Assembly (NCBI GenBank): GCA_964291275.2
Contig: OZ219800.1
Coordinates: 372,001-436,000 of the forward strand
Direction of reading: 5' to 3'
Source: Bin80 sp964291275
Lineage (GTDB): Bacteria > Bacteroidota > Rhodothermia > Rhodothermales > Bin80
DNA: 64,000 bases
In this document: positions 44,892 to 54,738 of the stretch, one piece after another
Numbering within the stretch: position 1 is the first letter of the stretch
How the letters are laid out: every line of letters begins with the position of its first letter
Notes under the pieces: generated by a model
Database searches by the model: none
What the model saw: only the letters and a program-made list of their open reading frames with translations
Told to the model about the DNA's origin: nothing
Program-made: the position numbers and the translations under genes

Positions 44892-47800
44892 CTACTTGAT
44901 AACTGCGAACTTGCCAATGTAGGACCCCTCTGGACTGTCTACATGGAAGATGTAAAGCCCGTACGCCAGGTTCATGTTATCCTTGGTCCGCATATCCCAA
45001 AATGCCTTACCGTCATCAAGCGTACTGTCATGATAGAGCGTTTCGACCAGTTCGCCCGCCAGCGTATAGATCCGAATAGTGCATTGCTGCGGCACATTCG
45101 CAAAATAGAGTCTGCGTTCTCCACGCTCGGTGCGGGATATAGGATTACGGGGTTCAAAAACCGAAGTAGCCACATAAGGATTAGGTACTACGTAAATATC
45201 GCGTAATTCCTGAGCTGCCAACGTCGCCTCAGTTGCTGCTGCAACGGTGCGAAAAGAATAGGAGTCTCCGACGGCAAAAGGTTTACGTGTAGCCAGATAA
45301 AGAATATCTCCCCCACCCGGCACAGATCCCACATCATCCATCCGCACCTCCCAGGTTGCAGTCAGGAGTCCATCAATCTGTTCCAGAAATACGATTCGCT
45401 CAGTCACATCCCAGACTCCGTTCCGGTTAACGTCCGGCACAAACACGTCAATCGGCAGATTGGCTTGTGTAACATTTACAACCTCAAACGGAATCGGTAG
45501 ATTGTTATTGAACCCGTTCCCGACCGGTGAGTCTGAGAATCTGATTTCGTAGTCCGACGGCTGCAGTATACGCCTCGGACCAGTGCTGGGAGGAAGGAGC
45601 TGATAGGGGATCTCCGTGCTGCTGTCTGTCCAACCGGAAGTCTCTACATCCGGCTCCAGCGGATCATCCTGCACAAAAACGTGCAATCCATCAAATACAA
45701 TGTTAGCCTCTTCACTATGGAGCAATCTACTTTGGAAGAGCGGTGCGTACTGGAATGAAGCGAATAACTCTTCTCCCGAACCAATACCTGCACTCTGGAA
45801 CACATTAATGGTCCCAGAAGGACCATTAACACTGTAATCCGTACCCTGCACCAGCAAGCGACCATCTGTTGTTCGCAATTCGAGAGAACTTTCGATGATA
45901 TTCTGATATGTCGTGCGCTGACTCTTACCCGGGGAGGCAAGTACTTTCACCGTGACGGGGCCTTCGTTGATAACCGAATAAGCAACGCCTACATCAGCCT
46001 CGTTGAATTCAATGCGATAAGTTTGGTTATCACGTACCGCTAGCTCATCGACCACATTAATAACTATTGCCCCCGTTGCATGCCCACTCGCATGCACGAG
46101 ACCTGATGGATCCAGTGCAGACGGAGGAACATACCCAGCCACTCTTGGACCAGGTACAACGGCAATCGTGTTCAAATCAAATATATACCGGTCCGTCGTC
46201 GGATCATATGTGATGGTCTTACTCGTCTCACTGGGGGGGATACCATTCTCAAAAGTATCATCGGCTTCCCCCGCATATCCACGGTCATAGGCAGCGACTG
46301 TGTAGTAGTACGTCTGCCCATTAACGACGTTATTGGAGTCAACAAACGTATGGAATAGGCCCGTATCATCGCCCAGATCATACGATACGCCACGACCCGG
46401 GAACGGTATCGGACTTGGTCCCTTCAGCCCATTGTTCAAATCAAAACGGGCATCTACCCCCAGTGCTGTCTTGAGGGGCGTAAACAAAAACTTGCTCCCG
46501 TTAATATCGGTTATGGTCTGCTGATCAGAGAATTCGTGATCCGTCGAACGATAGATCACATAGCCTTCAAAGTCTTGCTCGCGTGTTAGCGGATCAACAG
46601 ACTGCTCAGCAACATCGTCCCAGTACAGTGTGACGCGTTTATCACTGGGCACTGCTCGTAATGTAGGCTTTTGTGGAGGCTTGGCAAAAACATATCCGAC
46701 ATCGTAGATCTGCTGGGCTATGTTCGCATTAAGCCTCAAATCCTGGCGGTTCTGCCCGACAATCAATGCTATAGAGAATCGTTTAGTAGCTCCGGCTTTC
46801 AGCCTGAAATCCCCGGATCCGTACAGAAACACATAATCGCCAGGCGTAGACGGTACAACATCAAACCGCCCCGGCTGGATAAAACTCCATACGCGTTCAT
46901 CATTATCGACGCGGTTCCCTGCAAAGGGAGGAGATGCAAAGGAGGTTAATCCAAACTGATCGCTCTCATCAATATCTGTAAACTCAAAATTGGGCTCCCC
47001 GGGCTTGGTAATATCAAACTGATCCCCAGTAGTGGGAATACCATCGCCCTCACCAAAATCCCCAGTGCCCGGAATCCCATCTACACCAACATCATCCAGA
47101 TCCGGATCCCAGTCCCCATCATTATCGATGCCATCTGTCCAGGACTCGTCAACCAAGCCGTCCCCGTCATTGTCAATGCCATCATCATCTACCCCCGGGC
47201 TCTCCAGAAATTTGTAGCCAAAATACCCAGGAACACGGCCTGCTATATCGCTGCGGCCATCATCATCCCATGCAAAAACCATGTTGAGGTTTTCATCATA
47301 GAACGCCCAGTCATCCGGCCAGTCACCTGGTCCTCCCACATGTGGGTCCCCCCACATTCCAAAAATCACATTATCGAGATCCTTTTCGCTCTTATTGGTA
47401 ATCTTATAGATCAAAAAGATTACGTCCTCCGCAAGCGGATTGGCCCACTGGTATAGCCGAGTCTCTACTTCCAAACCCAGTCCCCGCTTCGTGCTGTCGC
47501 TGGGAAATGGCCAATAACTGAATTCACTGTTATTGTAGTCATTCATGAAATAGAGTGTCTCCTTGTCTGCATTGGAGGCACCCTGCCGCAGCGCACCAGG
47601 CCACAGATACTGTTCCAGGGCTTCGTTGTACCAGTCGTCAGGCCAGGAATCAGGCTTCCCATCTAGATTCTCATCGGTATCATCGTTCGTGGGAATCTTG
47701 TTCGACGCCGGATTAACTACCTGAATTCCTGCAAAGCCTCCGACCGGCTCCGCACACGCTATTGGCTGCCAACCCCAGTAGGTGGAACCATCCGGTGAAA

Positions 47801-48293
47801 TTTCGCCACCATTGGAAACCAGGCCATCGGAGACAATCCGCATGACGTAGACCTGGTTACCGTTTGCGTCACGGACTGGAATACCATTTTCGTCCCGTAA
47901 CGGAACGCTCTGAGGGTCACGGGCACGCCCATCTTGGCGATACGTATCGACAACCTCCGCTGCTACGAAGGGACCAAATTCATATCCGTAACCGAGACCG
48001 TTCCAGACAATATCTGTGATCGTATTTCCAGGCGCAGAAATTGACCCGAAGTTAAAAATCTGGGTCGTGATCCGATTACCATTCAATATGGCATCTCTAC
48101 GATTGGTGAGACCTTCCTCACAATCCTGGTTTGCTCCTTGCCGAAGCGGCATCTTTGCTAGGTTCGTCAACCAGTCGCTCACTTCGAACTGATCCCACCC
48201 ACGCAACCGCTCAGTGCCGCTTTGCTGAGCATTCGCCTGTCCAATGAACAGCAATAAACCCAGAATCAGAAAAATACTGAGACGAAAATTCAT
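44892..48293 (-). CDS. Large secreted protein with calcium-type repeats, FN3-like region and sorting C-terminus
   Basis: Using the ATG at 48293, which gives a clean signal peptide ending A-N-A-Q, the product has 1133 residues. Around 365-415 lies an Asp/Asn/Gly-rich stretch (D-D-D-G-I-D-N-D-G-D-G, G-I-D-N-D-G-D-W) like thrombospondin type 3 or EF-type calcium loops. An FN3-like part with V-T-L-Y-W-D-D follows, and the end is T9SS/FlgD-like (R-I-Y-T-L-A-G-E-L-V-E-T-L-Y). The start shares one base with the receptor stop (TGATG). It is probably a surface partner of the receptor; ligand unknown. Confidence 0.82.
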   Translation of the reverse strand: MNFRLSIFLILGLLLFIGQANAQQSGTERLRGWDQFEVSDWLTNLAKMPLRQGANQDCEEGLTNRRDAILNGNRITTQIFNFGSISAPGNTITDIVWNGLGYGYEFGPFVAAEVVDTYRQDGRARDPQSVPLRDENGIPVRDANGNQVYVMRIVSDGLVSNGGEISPDGSTYWGWQPIACAEPVGGFAGIQVVNPASNKIPTNDDTDENLDGKPDSWPDDWYNEALEQYLWPGALRQGASNADKETLYFMNDYNNSEFSYWPFPSDSTKRGLGLEVETRLYQWANPLAEDVIFLIYKITNKSEKDLDNVIFGMWGDPHVGGPGDWPDDWAFYDENLNMVFAWDDDGRSDIAGRVPGYFGYKFLESPGVDDDGIDNDGDGLVDESWTDGIDNDGDWDPDLDDVGVDGIPGTGDFGEGDGIPTTGDQFDITKPGEPNFEFTDIDESDQFGLTSFASPPFAGNRVDNDERVWSFIQPGRFDVVPSTPGDYVFLYGSGDFRLKAGATKRFSIALIVGQNRQDLRLNANIAQQIYDVGYVFAKPPQKPTLRAVPSDKRVTLYWDDVAEQSVDPLTREQDFEGYVIYRSTDHEFSDQQTITDINGSKFLFTPLKTALGVDARFDLNNGLKGPSPIPFPGRGVSYDLGDDTGLFHTFVDSNNVVNGQTYYYTVAAYDRGYAGEADDTFENGIPPSETSKTITYDPTTDRYIFDLNTIAVVPGPRVAGYVPPSALDPSGLVHASGHATGAIVINVVDELAVRDNQTYRIEFNEADVGVAYSVINEGPVTVKVLASPGKSQRTTYQNIIESSLELRTTDGRLLVQGTDYSVNGPSGTINVFQSAGIGSGEELFASFQYAPLFQSRLLHSEEANIVFDGLHVFVQDDPLEPDVETSGWTDSSTEIPYQLLPPSTGPRRILQPSDYEIRFSDSPVGNGFNNNLPIPFEVVNVTQANLPIDVFVPDVNRNGVWDVTERIVFLEQIDGLLTATWEVRMDDVGSVPGGGDILYLATRKPFAVGDSYSFRTVAAATEATLAAQELRDIYVVPNPYVATSVFEPRNPISRTERGERRLYFANVPQQCTIRIYTLAGELVETLYHDSTLDDGKAFWDMRTKDNMNLAYGLYIFHVDSPEGSYIGKFAVIK

Positions 48294-51046
48294 CAGAAGG
48301 ACACCGTTAAACCGACCCTCACCTGACGTGGAGAACTGTACCACTGCGGCCGTGTGTCATATTCTTCAAGCGTATGGATGCCTGGAAGATCATAACGTGG
48401 TTCCCAGGTAGCATGGAGATTTCGCTGACCCGACAGTGAGTACGTGGCACGACCCGTATCGTTAAATACAAAGTTCTCGTTCAAGCGATCTAATAGGTTG
48501 AAGACCTTAACAAAAGCACGAATCGGTACGTTATCCATCACGCGAAATTCCTTGAACAAGTGTACATCCAGACTCAATTTGGATGGCTTTCGTCCGCTGC
48601 GTGTAGGCAGGTCCACATTCTGATCTAGAATAAAGGGCGAGTATGGATACCCCGTTGAGAACTGTCCATTGAAAGACAGACCCAGACTTCTGGAACGCGA
48701 CAATGTGACCGTCGAAGAAATCACATGGCGCTGATCAAACGTGAGCGGAACAACCTCGAGTTCATTCTCTCGGCCGGAGAGTCTATTAAAGAAAAACCTA
48801 TTCGCATCATCATCGCTACCCTCAGCAATCTGGAATGTGTAATCCAGCGTGGCAGATAGAAAACCGTTGCGCGCCCGACGCTTGGTGAATGAGACTGTAA
48901 GTCCCGTAACGTTGGCGTACGCCTTGTTCAGATAAATATTGTACAGATCTTCACCGGCAATCGTAGAATGACGCACCAGTTGCAGCGCCATATAATCACG
49001 TATGTTCTTGAAATATCCTGTCAGATGCACAGCCAATAGGTCACCTATCTGCTGCTGTACACCGAACTCATACTGAACCGTGCGCTCTGGGCGCAGGTTT
49101 GTATTGCCAAACGTAGGCGCGCTGCCTTTGGGAAACTCGAACTCCGGGTTAACATACAGATTGCGCAAAGAAGGCATCTGAGCAAAATGCCCGTACGAAA
49201 AATGGATTATACCACGCTCTGTAATCGGGAATGAAACCCCCAGTCGGGGCAAGAGCAAATTCTTGGTTGATGCCTCTGCAAGCTCTCCCTGTGGATCGAA
49301 TAAATCCGGGATGTATGTGCCGTTCGGCTCAAAGCGTTCGAACCGGAGCCCGGCATTGATGATGAAGTTGTCAAATTCCAGTTTGTCCTGGGCATAAGCA
49401 CTTAGCTCCAGCACTGTTTGGTCGTCGTAACGATCGTGGGACGGATTATCGACTGGCTCGACCGTTGGCTCCAAATATTGATTACCGTCATAAAGCACGA
49501 CAAAATTCTGACGACTCAGACTATGCTGCTGCACTTCCAGTCCTGCCTTCACTTCGTGTGTAATACCAAACTGGCGTGTAAAATCCGCCTTGCCCCGCAG
49601 CGACTGGGAATCTTCGTAAATATGGGATTTCTGGTTCCCGCCGAAGAGGTAATTATTACCGGGAAACCCGATCACGTTCCCTGCACCAATCGACCCAATA
49701 TCTTTGACATAGCGCGGATCAAACGGGTCTTCGTACAGAAAATATTTGTACGAAGCCTTAGCCCAGGAAAGCTTTACCGTATAGAAGGCGCGTGTGCTTA
49801 GCGTATGCGTAAAATGCAGACTGTGATTCTGATTACGCCGTTGATTAGAAGCTACACCATCCGGGTTATACCGATAACCAAAACTGAATCCCTTAGCCTC
49901 ACTGTTGTCGATGAGGTACGAGTATTCCAACTGTGTATTGCGTGTCAGCCGTGTCGTCAGCTTTGAGAGCACGTTAAAGCGCTCACTCGGGTTCATCGCT
50001 ACGCGATCATTGGGAAGTGCCAGCCCACCGCCCTCAATGACAGTCCCGTCCGGGAGCGTTACGGTGCTGTCCGCATAATCCCACCATGGCTTGCCGTGGA
50101 TTTCGTAATACCAGGGATTACTGTTGAAATTAGCAGAGTCACTCGGCAGATGCTGGCGGATACCGTACAAGTGCCCATCGTTATTATCATACCTGCCCGA
50201 CACCAGAAACCTCATTCGAGGCCCCACTGGAATAGGTCCACTCAGGGATCCCTCAAATGTTAACGTATTAAGATTTACCCCTTCTGGCAAGAGAAACAGC
50301 TGATCATTGCGTGTGAGATAATCTCCTCCGTAAGCAGTCACAGATCCCTCGTACCGCTCCCCCCCTTCCTTGGTAACCAGATTAACGACCGCCGACATTG
50401 CTTTGCCATACTCCGCATTGAAAGCCCCGGAAATAACCGTCAGCTCCTCAATCGCGTCAATCGCTACACGTGTGTTTATTCCATTGGTATTGAACGGATT
50501 GCTAACGGCGAGTCCATCAACCAGATAGGAGATTTCGTTACTACGTCCACCGCGAACATGCAACTCTCCACTGGCCCCGGTCGTGACGCCGGCGGTCGTA
50601 GCTAAGACACCAAAGAAGCTTTCTACGGGCAATGCCTCGATCTCTGCGGCAAGAACTGTTTTCTTTGACGCTGTCAGGTCCCTTTGCACTAATGGCCGCT
50701 CCGCCTGAACGATCAGTTCTTCTCCTTCAATCACGCTCTGACTGAGCTTAACGTCAATACGTGTGGTTTGTCCACTGGTAACCTGAATATCAGTAATTCG
50801 TTGGGTCTGGTATCCGATATACGAAAACTCAAGTGTGTACAACCCGGGACGTAGATTGAGAAGTACATAATTGCCCTCTACATCGGTCGTCGCACCACGG
50901 GCGCTGCCATCATCAATAAGAACGGCAACACCTATGAGCCCTTCGCCGTCTTCTGCATCTTCAATATGACCGGCAATCTTGCCCTGTCCCAGCGCGGGTA
51001 CAGACCATAGAACAGCGAAAAATACTAGCCCAAGGAGTCTGTGCAT
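48293..51046 (-). CDS. TonB-dependent receptor with carboxypeptidase-regulatory N-domain
   Basis: From the ATG at 51046 the receptor has 917 residues and a signal peptide. A carboxypeptidase-regulatory domain follows, with G-L-I-G-V-A-V-L-I-D and Y-T-L-E-F-S-Y-I-G-Y. The plug domain has V-R-G-G-R-S-N-E-I-S-Y-L-V-D-G and E-Y-G-K-A-M-S-A-V-V-N. The long beta-barrel ends in V-G-L-T-V-S-F. The family imports or handles large substrates at the outer membrane using TonB energy. It is first in a four-gene block, overlapping the next gene by one base. No SusD is present, so it is not a classic glycan-import pair. Confidence 0.93.
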   Translation of the reverse strand: MHRLLGLVFFAVLWSVPALGQGKIAGHIEDAEDGEGLIGVAVLIDDGSARGATTDVEGNYVLLNLRPGLYTLEFSYIGYQTQRITDIQVTSGQTTRIDVKLSQSVIEGEELIVQAERPLVQRDLTASKKTVLAAEIEALPVESFFGVLATTAGVTTGASGELHVRGGRSNEISYLVDGLAVSNPFNTNGINTRVAIDAIEELTVISGAFNAEYGKAMSAVVNLVTKEGGERYEGSVTAYGGDYLTRNDQLFLLPEGVNLNTLTFEGSLSGPIPVGPRMRFLVSGRYDNNDGHLYGIRQHLPSDSANFNSNPWYYEIHGKPWWDYADSTVTLPDGTVIEGGGLALPNDRVAMNPSERFNVLSKLTTRLTRNTQLEYSYLIDNSEAKGFSFGYRYNPDGVASNQRRNQNHSLHFTHTLSTRAFYTVKLSWAKASYKYFLYEDPFDPRYVKDIGSIGAGNVIGFPGNNYLFGGNQKSHIYEDSQSLRGKADFTRQFGITHEVKAGLEVQQHSLSRQNFVVLYDGNQYLEPTVEPVDNPSHDRYDDQTVLELSAYAQDKLEFDNFIINAGLRFERFEPNGTYIPDLFDPQGELAEASTKNLLLPRLGVSFPITERGIIHFSYGHFAQMPSLRNLYVNPEFEFPKGSAPTFGNTNLRPERTVQYEFGVQQQIGDLLAVHLTGYFKNIRDYMALQLVRHSTIAGEDLYNIYLNKAYANVTGLTVSFTKRRARNGFLSATLDYTFQIAEGSDDDANRFFFNRLSGRENELEVVPLTFDQRHVISSTVTLSRSRSLGLSFNGQFSTGYPYSPFILDQNVDLPTRSGRKPSKLSLDVHLFKEFRVMDNVPIRAFVKVFNLLDRLNENFVFNDTGRATYSLSGQRNLHATWEPRYDLPGIHTLEEYDTRPQWYSSPRQVRVGLTVSF

Positions 51047-51124
51047 TGTGGCTGAAAATCCTCTAGTACATGAACACACTGACAGTACGCCTATCAGTGA
51101 AGGCACTTAGATTCTATCCCTGAT

Positions 51125-51159
51125 GGGATCGGAAGAGGCGAAACACCTCCTCCGATCCC
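51125..51159. terminator. Strong hairpin between the FG-GAP gene and the receptor gene
   Basis: Arms 51125-51132 and 51152-51159 pair perfectly, and pairing continues inward with one mismatch to 51138/51146 around a 7-base loop. It lies 15 bases beyond the stop of the FG-GAP gene on the minus strand. No T-run follows, so it may separate or stabilise transcripts rather than terminate efficiently. Confidence 0.5.
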
Positions 51160-51174
51160 GAGGGAATTCTTTAA

Positions 51175-53121
51175 CTATTTCACAAGCACCATGCGGCGCG
51201 CATGTCGGAATTGTCCCCACTCCAAGGTGTAGATGTACTGTCCACTTGCTACGGCCCTGCCGTTGTCACTGAGCCCGTTCCAGACTACCGAATGCTTACC
51301 TTCGGCATAGTGCTCATCATTGACCAAGGTTCTAACTAGCCGCCCGGTCATGTCATAGACTCTCACGCTGACACGCTTATCCAACGGAAGAGTAAATGAG
51401 AACGTTGTTGATGGATTGAACGGGTTCGGATAGTTGCCATGCAATTCGAAATCCGAAGGGATGATAATCCTGTCATGCGATATACGTGTTGATATCCCGT
51501 CTCCCGAGAGTACGCGCATGAACGCGCGCTCAGGGTTCGGTTTAACTTCAGCGACCGTCCTAGTGTAAGTGGAGTCGGCCGGATTGAATACCTCATTGTA
51601 CACATAGACACTGTCATCCACGCCTTGGAAAGACATTGCGACTTCGTTATGGCCGTCACCATCTACATCCCCCAGATAAACCATTTTTCCCGCAAATTCG
51701 GGGCCCTGGGCACCATTCTCCATGTAAGTGGTCATCGTCCCTGCACTGTCCCGATTGACCGTGTCAAAGACCATTTCCGCAGGCATTGGAAAATCAACTG
51801 AACGCACTGCATAGTTATCCGGATCTTCCACATCCCCCCCAGTATAATCCACGATCCTCACCCAACGAGGAGGATTGCCAGCTTCATACTGCTGAAAAGT
51901 GTAGGATGCTCCCGTCGCAATCAGCTCTGGAACTCCATCCATATCAATGTCGCCATTCGTCATTCCAAGTGCACTTACCCCTTCAAGTAACGGATACACC
52001 AGATTGTTCATGCTGTACTCACTGGCGTTCACATCTGAGGTATAGTAAATTTGCGCGGGATCCTCCCCGGCCTCATAATTCATGAGCATAAGGCTACCGG
52101 AACCCCAGACTGGGCAATAAACCTCATCGTCGCCGTTCATATCCATGTCCAAAACAGTACATCCAAATAAAGACACCTCATCGCTGGAACTCCCTCTGGC
52201 ATATGGACGATCACCCGTTGGATCTACATAGGTATCTGGACCCGTCACATCCACATTTGAGAAGTTCAGGTTGTTCCATGAGCCTAGGACGATTTCCATA
52301 GTGCCGTCCCCATCCAAGTCCGCAGGAACTATACCATAGGCACTTCCACCACCACGGTTAACCGGATCAAAATCCTCCGAACCCCTGCTGCTCCAACGTG
52401 CTTCCTGCGTCCATGTGGCAAACCCTGAACCTAAATCAGCTGCTGAAACCACGTACCAGTTGTCAAATTGGTTGTCAGCGCCATTATTGCCAAACAGCAG
52501 CTCGTTAGCTCCATCCCCATCTACATCAGCAATGGTCATTTGCTCTGTACGAAACCGATCTGGGGTAACACCATCAAAGTCCCAGAACTCAGGGAGCGTT
52601 GCGAACATGTTGTCACCTGTAGCCTCAATTGCAAAAAGTGAAGGGGCGAAGCCTGGAAAGAGGAGACTGACTATCCCCAGAGTAGCCTCACTCAGACCAT
52701 GCCCCGAAAAAACATACACCTCTCCGAAACCGTCGCCGTCCAAGTCTCCCACTCCAATGCCGCGAGCATTATTGGATGTTCCCGCGGTTGGCTCCAAGGA
52801 CAGTGCAGAATAGATCAATTCCCACGTATCTACTCCAACATTTTCGATAACATGTACGCGTCCTCCGCCTGAGTAATCGGACAACACCACCTCCATTTGC
52901 CCATCACCATCTAAATCCACAGGTCCAGCTATGGATCGGGCGCCAGAATGAACTCCTGGCGCATAGGCAGGAATGGCGGGTATATTACCGTGAATAATGT
53001 TCAAAAGACCGGGAAATCCTTCCGATTGGCTGGGCTCCCACTGGAAGTCTACCTGTTGAGCAAATGCCGGAACCGCAGCAACAAGTGCAACCAGGAGACA
53101 GAATGAAGTAGATTTACGCAT
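51175..53121 (-). CDS. Secreted FG-GAP/VCBS-repeat protein with sorting C-terminus
   Basis: The 648-residue protein has a signal peptide ending A-F-A-Q. Many calcium-binding loops of the form D-x-D-G-D-G follow (for example D-L-D-G-D-G-Q-M-E-V and D-V-D-G-D-G-H-N-E-V), typical of FG-GAP beta-propellers. The end has G-N-Y-P-N-P-F-N-P-S-T and V-Y-D-M-T-G-R-L-V-R-T-L, the FlgD/T9SS-like domain. It is probably exported to the surface; partner unknown. The hairpin at 51125-51159 may set it apart from the receptor block. Confidence 0.88.
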   Translation of the reverse strand: MRKSTSFCLLVALVAAVPAFAQQVDFQWEPSQSEGFPGLLNIIHGNIPAIPAYAPGVHSGARSIAGPVDLDGDGQMEVVLSDYSGGGRVHVIENVGVDTWELIYSALSLEPTAGTSNNARGIGVGDLDGDGFGEVYVFSGHGLSEATLGIVSLLFPGFAPSLFAIEATGDNMFATLPEFWDFDGVTPDRFRTEQMTIADVDGDGANELLFGNNGADNQFDNWYVVSAADLGSGFATWTQEARWSSRGSEDFDPVNRGGGSAYGIVPADLDGDGTMEIVLGSWNNLNFSNVDVTGPDTYVDPTGDRPYARGSSSDEVSLFGCTVLDMDMNGDDEVYCPVWGSGSLMLMNYEAGEDPAQIYYTSDVNASEYSMNNLVYPLLEGVSALGMTNGDIDMDGVPELIATGASYTFQQYEAGNPPRWVRIVDYTGGDVEDPDNYAVRSVDFPMPAEMVFDTVNRDSAGTMTTYMENGAQGPEFAGKMVYLGDVDGDGHNEVAMSFQGVDDSVYVYNEVFNPADSTYTRTVAEVKPNPERAFMRVLSGDGISTRISHDRIIIPSDFELHGNYPNPFNPSTTFSFTLPLDKRVSVRVYDMTGRLVRTLVNDEHYAEGKHSVVWNGLSDNGRAVASGQYIYTLEWGQFRHARRMVLVK

Positions 53122-53296
53122 GTGAAACTTAAATTTGGTTGAAAATTTTACGGACAGTACCGACTAAGGGCAATACTGATAACCCTCCAATTTAATCAAT
53201 TCGAGACAAACGTACGACAACATCGATAATATCGCCGAAGCTCCTAACTTGGTCTGTGAACGTCTAACTATTACAAGGTTCCCCTTCTACAGGTAA

Positions 53297-54310
53297 ATGC
53301 TTAAGACAAGTGTGATCGGCAGTTATGCCTTGCCCCCCTGGTTCATCACCGCAGTTAACGCTATAAAGCGTGGAGAATACGGCCCCAAAGACATTGAAGA
53401 AACACTAAACGATGCGGTGGACATAGCGATTAGAGATCAAGAGGAGGCCGGGCTTGATGTTCTGAGCGATGGCGAAATGCGCCGGTTTGGATTCTTTACC
53501 GCCGGGTTTTACGGGTGTTTAAGCGGGCTTTCTGCCCTTGAACCACTTCGACGGCTAGGCTCAGGTGGTCACGATCAACGTGAACGTTACGAAGCCTTGG
53601 AACCATTTGCTGCACCTGATGGGCTCGGGCTGGTACCTGAATTTCTTTATGCCCGCGCACGCACTGCACGACCGCTCAAGGTAACCTGCCCCGGCCCTTA
53701 TACACTTGCAGGCCGTATCCAAACTGGCGATATCTACCCGGATCGTATGGCCGTGTCTGAACGCTTCGCCGAAATCATAAATGCTGAGCTGAAAGCCGTA
53801 GTTCGAGCCGGGGCAACCTTCATCCAACTGGATGAGCCTTCTTATGCCGTCCACAAACATTCTCCCTGCGCATTCGTCGAGCTTTTTAACAGCTGCGTTG
53901 ACGGTGTGGATGCGGAAATAGGCCTCCATTTATGCTTTGGTAACTATATCGGGCGACCCGTGGCACATCGAATATATGCACCTCTCTTTCCACATATCCT
54001 TGACGTTTCCGCACAAGAACTTCACTTGGAATTCGCCAACCGGGAAATGGCTGAACTGGAACTCACGAAGCAGATAGCCGAGACCGGACGAACCGTTGCA
54101 GCAGGTGTAATTGATGTGAAGAATTACTTCATAGAAACCCCGGAGATCGTGGCCAATCGTATTCGCCAGGTGCTGGAACACGTACCTCCAGATCAATTGG
54201 TGCTCGCGCCTGACTGCGGTTTAAGCGAAACCGCGCGCTGGGCTGCACGCACGAAGCTGCATGCCCTGGTTGAAGGTACACGCTTGGTTAAGGCAGAGTT
54301 GGGGATTTAG
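53297..54310 (+). CDS. Core-MetE-like methyltransferase (single-domain methionine synthase family)
   Basis: The 337-residue protein matches only the C-terminal catalytic domain of cobalamin-independent methionine synthase. Zinc ligands are visible as H211-x-C213, Glu245 in L-H-L-E-F-A-N and Cys307 in P-D-C-G-L. The N-terminus begins with S-V-I-G-S-Y and contains S-D-G-E-M-R-R. Related short core-MetE proteins use methylcobalamin instead of methyl-tetrahydrofolate. The next gene is a riboswitch-controlled BtuB-like receptor, which fits a corrinoid-linked methyl donor; that remains inference. Other members of the family act on different thiols. Confidence 0.82.
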   Translation: MLKTSVIGSYALPPWFITAVNAIKRGEYGPKDIEETLNDAVDIAIRDQEEAGLDVLSDGEMRRFGFFTAGFYGCLSGLSALEPLRRLGSGGHDQRERYEALEPFAAPDGLGLVPEFLYARARTARPLKVTCPGPYTLAGRIQTGDIYPDRMAVSERFAEIINAELKAVVRAGATFIQLDEPSYAVHKHSPCAFVELFNSCVDGVDAEIGLHLCFGNYIGRPVAHRIYAPLFPHILDVSAQELHLEFANREMAELELTKQIAETGRTVAAGVIDVKNYFIETPEIVANRIRQVLEHVPPDQLVLAPDCGLSETARWAARTKLHALVEGTRLVKAELGI

Positions 54311-54404
54311 CCGATAGGCTCGCTGTCACTACGAGCGGGCAGGAGGTGGGAAATTATACCCGGCGATAACCACTCCATCAATTATTCCGCCGACTATCGT
54401 ATAT

Positions 54405-54645
54405 TGGTGCGCCTCCGGTCTGGATCATATCCAGTTAAAAGGGAATCCGGTTCATTCTCAGAATGCGAAGAGTCCGGAACTGTACCCGCAACTGTAGGCC
54501 GTATCAGAGTCCTATGATTCTGCATAAGAGCATCAACTGGTGAACACGGTCACTGTCCTAATGGATGGGAAGGCCGTGTCTGCCGCTCTTCGGGAACGTC
54601 GTCTGACGTTCGTACGGCAAGTCAGGAGAACTGCCGAGGCAATTA
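54405..54645 (+). ncRNA. Cobalamin (B12) riboswitch
   Basis: The core elements appear in order: A-rich AAAAGGGAATCCGGT (54437-54451), CCCGCAACTGT (54485-54495), a B12-box variant GTCACTG (54549-54555), GGGAAGGC (54567-54574) and GTCAGGAGAACTGCC (54621-54635). This is the adenosyl/methylcobalamin aptamer. It lies about 95 bases upstream of the receptor start, in the sense orientation, so it should switch off the receptor when B12 is plentiful. A short CCTC/GAGG pair downstream (about 54653-54668) may belong to the expression platform. Confidence 0.9.
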
Positions 54646-54738
54646 CAAATAACCTCCGGGAATAGAGGTCTGTAGTTTCTGCCTTCTAGCTTGATAGTGC
54701 TGTGCGGCGACTTGGATCTCACAAAACGAAATCCAGTC

